Source of the DNA: Dehalococcoidales bacterium
GTDB taxonomy: Bacteria; Chloroflexota; Dehalococcoidia; Dehalococcoidales; UBA2162
NCBI GenBank assembly: GCA_002685815.1
Contig: NYYM01000015.1
Coordinates: 8,380 to 14,164 of the forward strand
Direction: 5' to 3'
DNA length: 5,785 nucleotides
The notes below the pieces were generated by a model that made no database searches, had not been told where the DNA came from, and was given only the letters and a program-made list of their open reading frames with translations. Numbering within the stretch: the stretch's first letter is position 1; each line of letters opens with the position of its first letter. A program made the translations under genes and the position numbers. Shown here in pieces: positions 5,227 to 5,785 of this stretch.

Positions 5227-5785
5227 GCATTTTACTGAACCGGGAAACGCGAGTCCTGGTGCAGGGCATCACCGGCCGGAGCGGGCGCACCCAGACGCAG
5301 TGGATGCTGGACTACGGAACAAACATCGTTGCCGGAGTAACCCCCGGTAAGGGTGGTGAGGTGGTGCAGGGCATCCCCGTGTATGATACGGTTGCCGAGG
5401 CGGTGGAAAGACAGGGAGCGGAGGCTTCCGTATTCTTCGTACCACCTCCAGCAGTCAAGGAAGCCGCTTTTCAAACTATCGATGCCGGTATCGGACTTAT
5501 CGTGATGGTAACCGAGCATACACCAGTACACGATGTGATGGAAATCAAGGAATACGCCAACGGCAAGGAGATACAGATTATCGGCCCCACCAGTCCTGGC
5601 GTTATCACTCCCGGTGAAGCCAAAATGGGAATCATGCCGGGGAACATGTTTACCCCCGGCCGCATCGGAGTTATCTCCAGGAGCGGCACCCTCTCATACG
5701 AGATCAGTATTAACCTGGCGACCGGGGGCTTCGGACAGAGCACGGTGGTCGGCATCGGCGCCGACCCGGTGGTGTTTACCAATAT
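5223..5785 (+). CDS. sucD: Succinyl-CoA synthetase-like ligase, alpha subunit (partial, C-terminus off window)
   Basis: Alpha subunit carrying the CoA-binding Rossmann domain and, in the part beyond the window, the expected catalytic phospho-His (His246 in E. coli). The 187 visible residues of about 290 start MSILLNRETRVLVQGITG, with the CoA phosphate loop TGRSG (17-21), TPGKGGEV (40-47), VTEHTP (96-101), ITPGE (128-132) and SRSGTLSYE (152-160), all in SucD order. At 121-126 the normal GPNCPG, where Asn and Cys (E. coli 122-123) contact CoA, reads GPTSPG, so Asn is Thr and Cys is Ser. GIGGDP is GIGADP at 177-182. These changes fit a SucD relative with altered acyl specificity rather than a housekeeping succinyl-CoA synthetase. 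The ATG at 5223 overlaps the beta-subunit stop (ATGA), indicating translational coupling and equal subunit production. Confidence 0.87.
   Translation, partial: MSILLNRETRVLVQGITGRSGRTQTQWMLDYGTNIVAGVTPGKGGEVVQGIPVYDTVAEAVERQGAEASVFFVPPPAVKEAAFQTIDAGIGLIVMVTEHTPVHDVMEIKEYANGKEIQIIGPTSPGVITPGEAKMGIMPGNMFTPGRIGVISRSGTLSYEISINLATGGFGQSTVVGIGADPVVFTN

Noticed and set aside
1..5785. CRISPR arrays, tRNA or rRNA genes, insertion sequences
   Set aside because: I saw no regularly spaced direct repeats, no cloverleaf or rRNA-like sequence, and no transposase or terminal inverted repeats.

Overview
The window is bacterial. It carries a cobalamin riboswitch with an intrinsic terminator, sigma70-like promoters and Shine-Dalgarno sites. 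The gene content (B12 uptake, a 4-hydroxybutyryl-CoA dehydratase-like radical enzyme, a succinyl-CoA-synthetase-like ligase) suggests an anaerobe or facultative anaerobe that depends on imported B12. A Chloroflexota/Dehalococcoidia-like or similar anaerobic lineage is my guess from this content only; nothing in the window proves the taxon.

Left part (1-1801, minus strand): a B12-controlled transcription unit. Read from right to left it has a promoter (1773-1801), a cobalamin riboswitch aptamer (about 1626-1757), an intrinsic terminator (1555-1581), a strong ribosome binding site with a 29-codon leader ORF (1435-1524), and then two tandem BtuF-type substrate-binding protein genes. The first (662-1444) has no visible signal peptide. 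The second (1-586, cut by the window edge) is a lipoprotein. Permease and ATPase genes would be expected further left but are not in view.

Middle (1886-2431, plus strand): a single GNAT acetyltransferase gene with its own near-consensus promoter, divergent from the B12 unit and convergent with the next gene.

Right part (2487-5785): a divergent pair of transcription units around a 163-base, AT-rich, palindrome-containing intergenic region. Leftward is a protein with all four [4Fe-4S] ligands of 4-hydroxybutyryl-CoA dehydratase but with other catalytic positions changed. Rightward is a two-gene operon, overlapping by ATGA, for the beta and alpha subunits of a succinyl-CoA-synthetase-like ligase. 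Both subunits depart from the canonical enzyme at nucleotide- or CoA-site motifs, and the alpha subunit runs off the window. The arrangement suggests a CoA-thioester pathway: an NDP-forming ligase that makes or cleaves an acyl-CoA, next to a radical dehydratase that transforms one. The substrate is unlikely to be plain succinate or 4-hydroxybutyrate, but this is inference.
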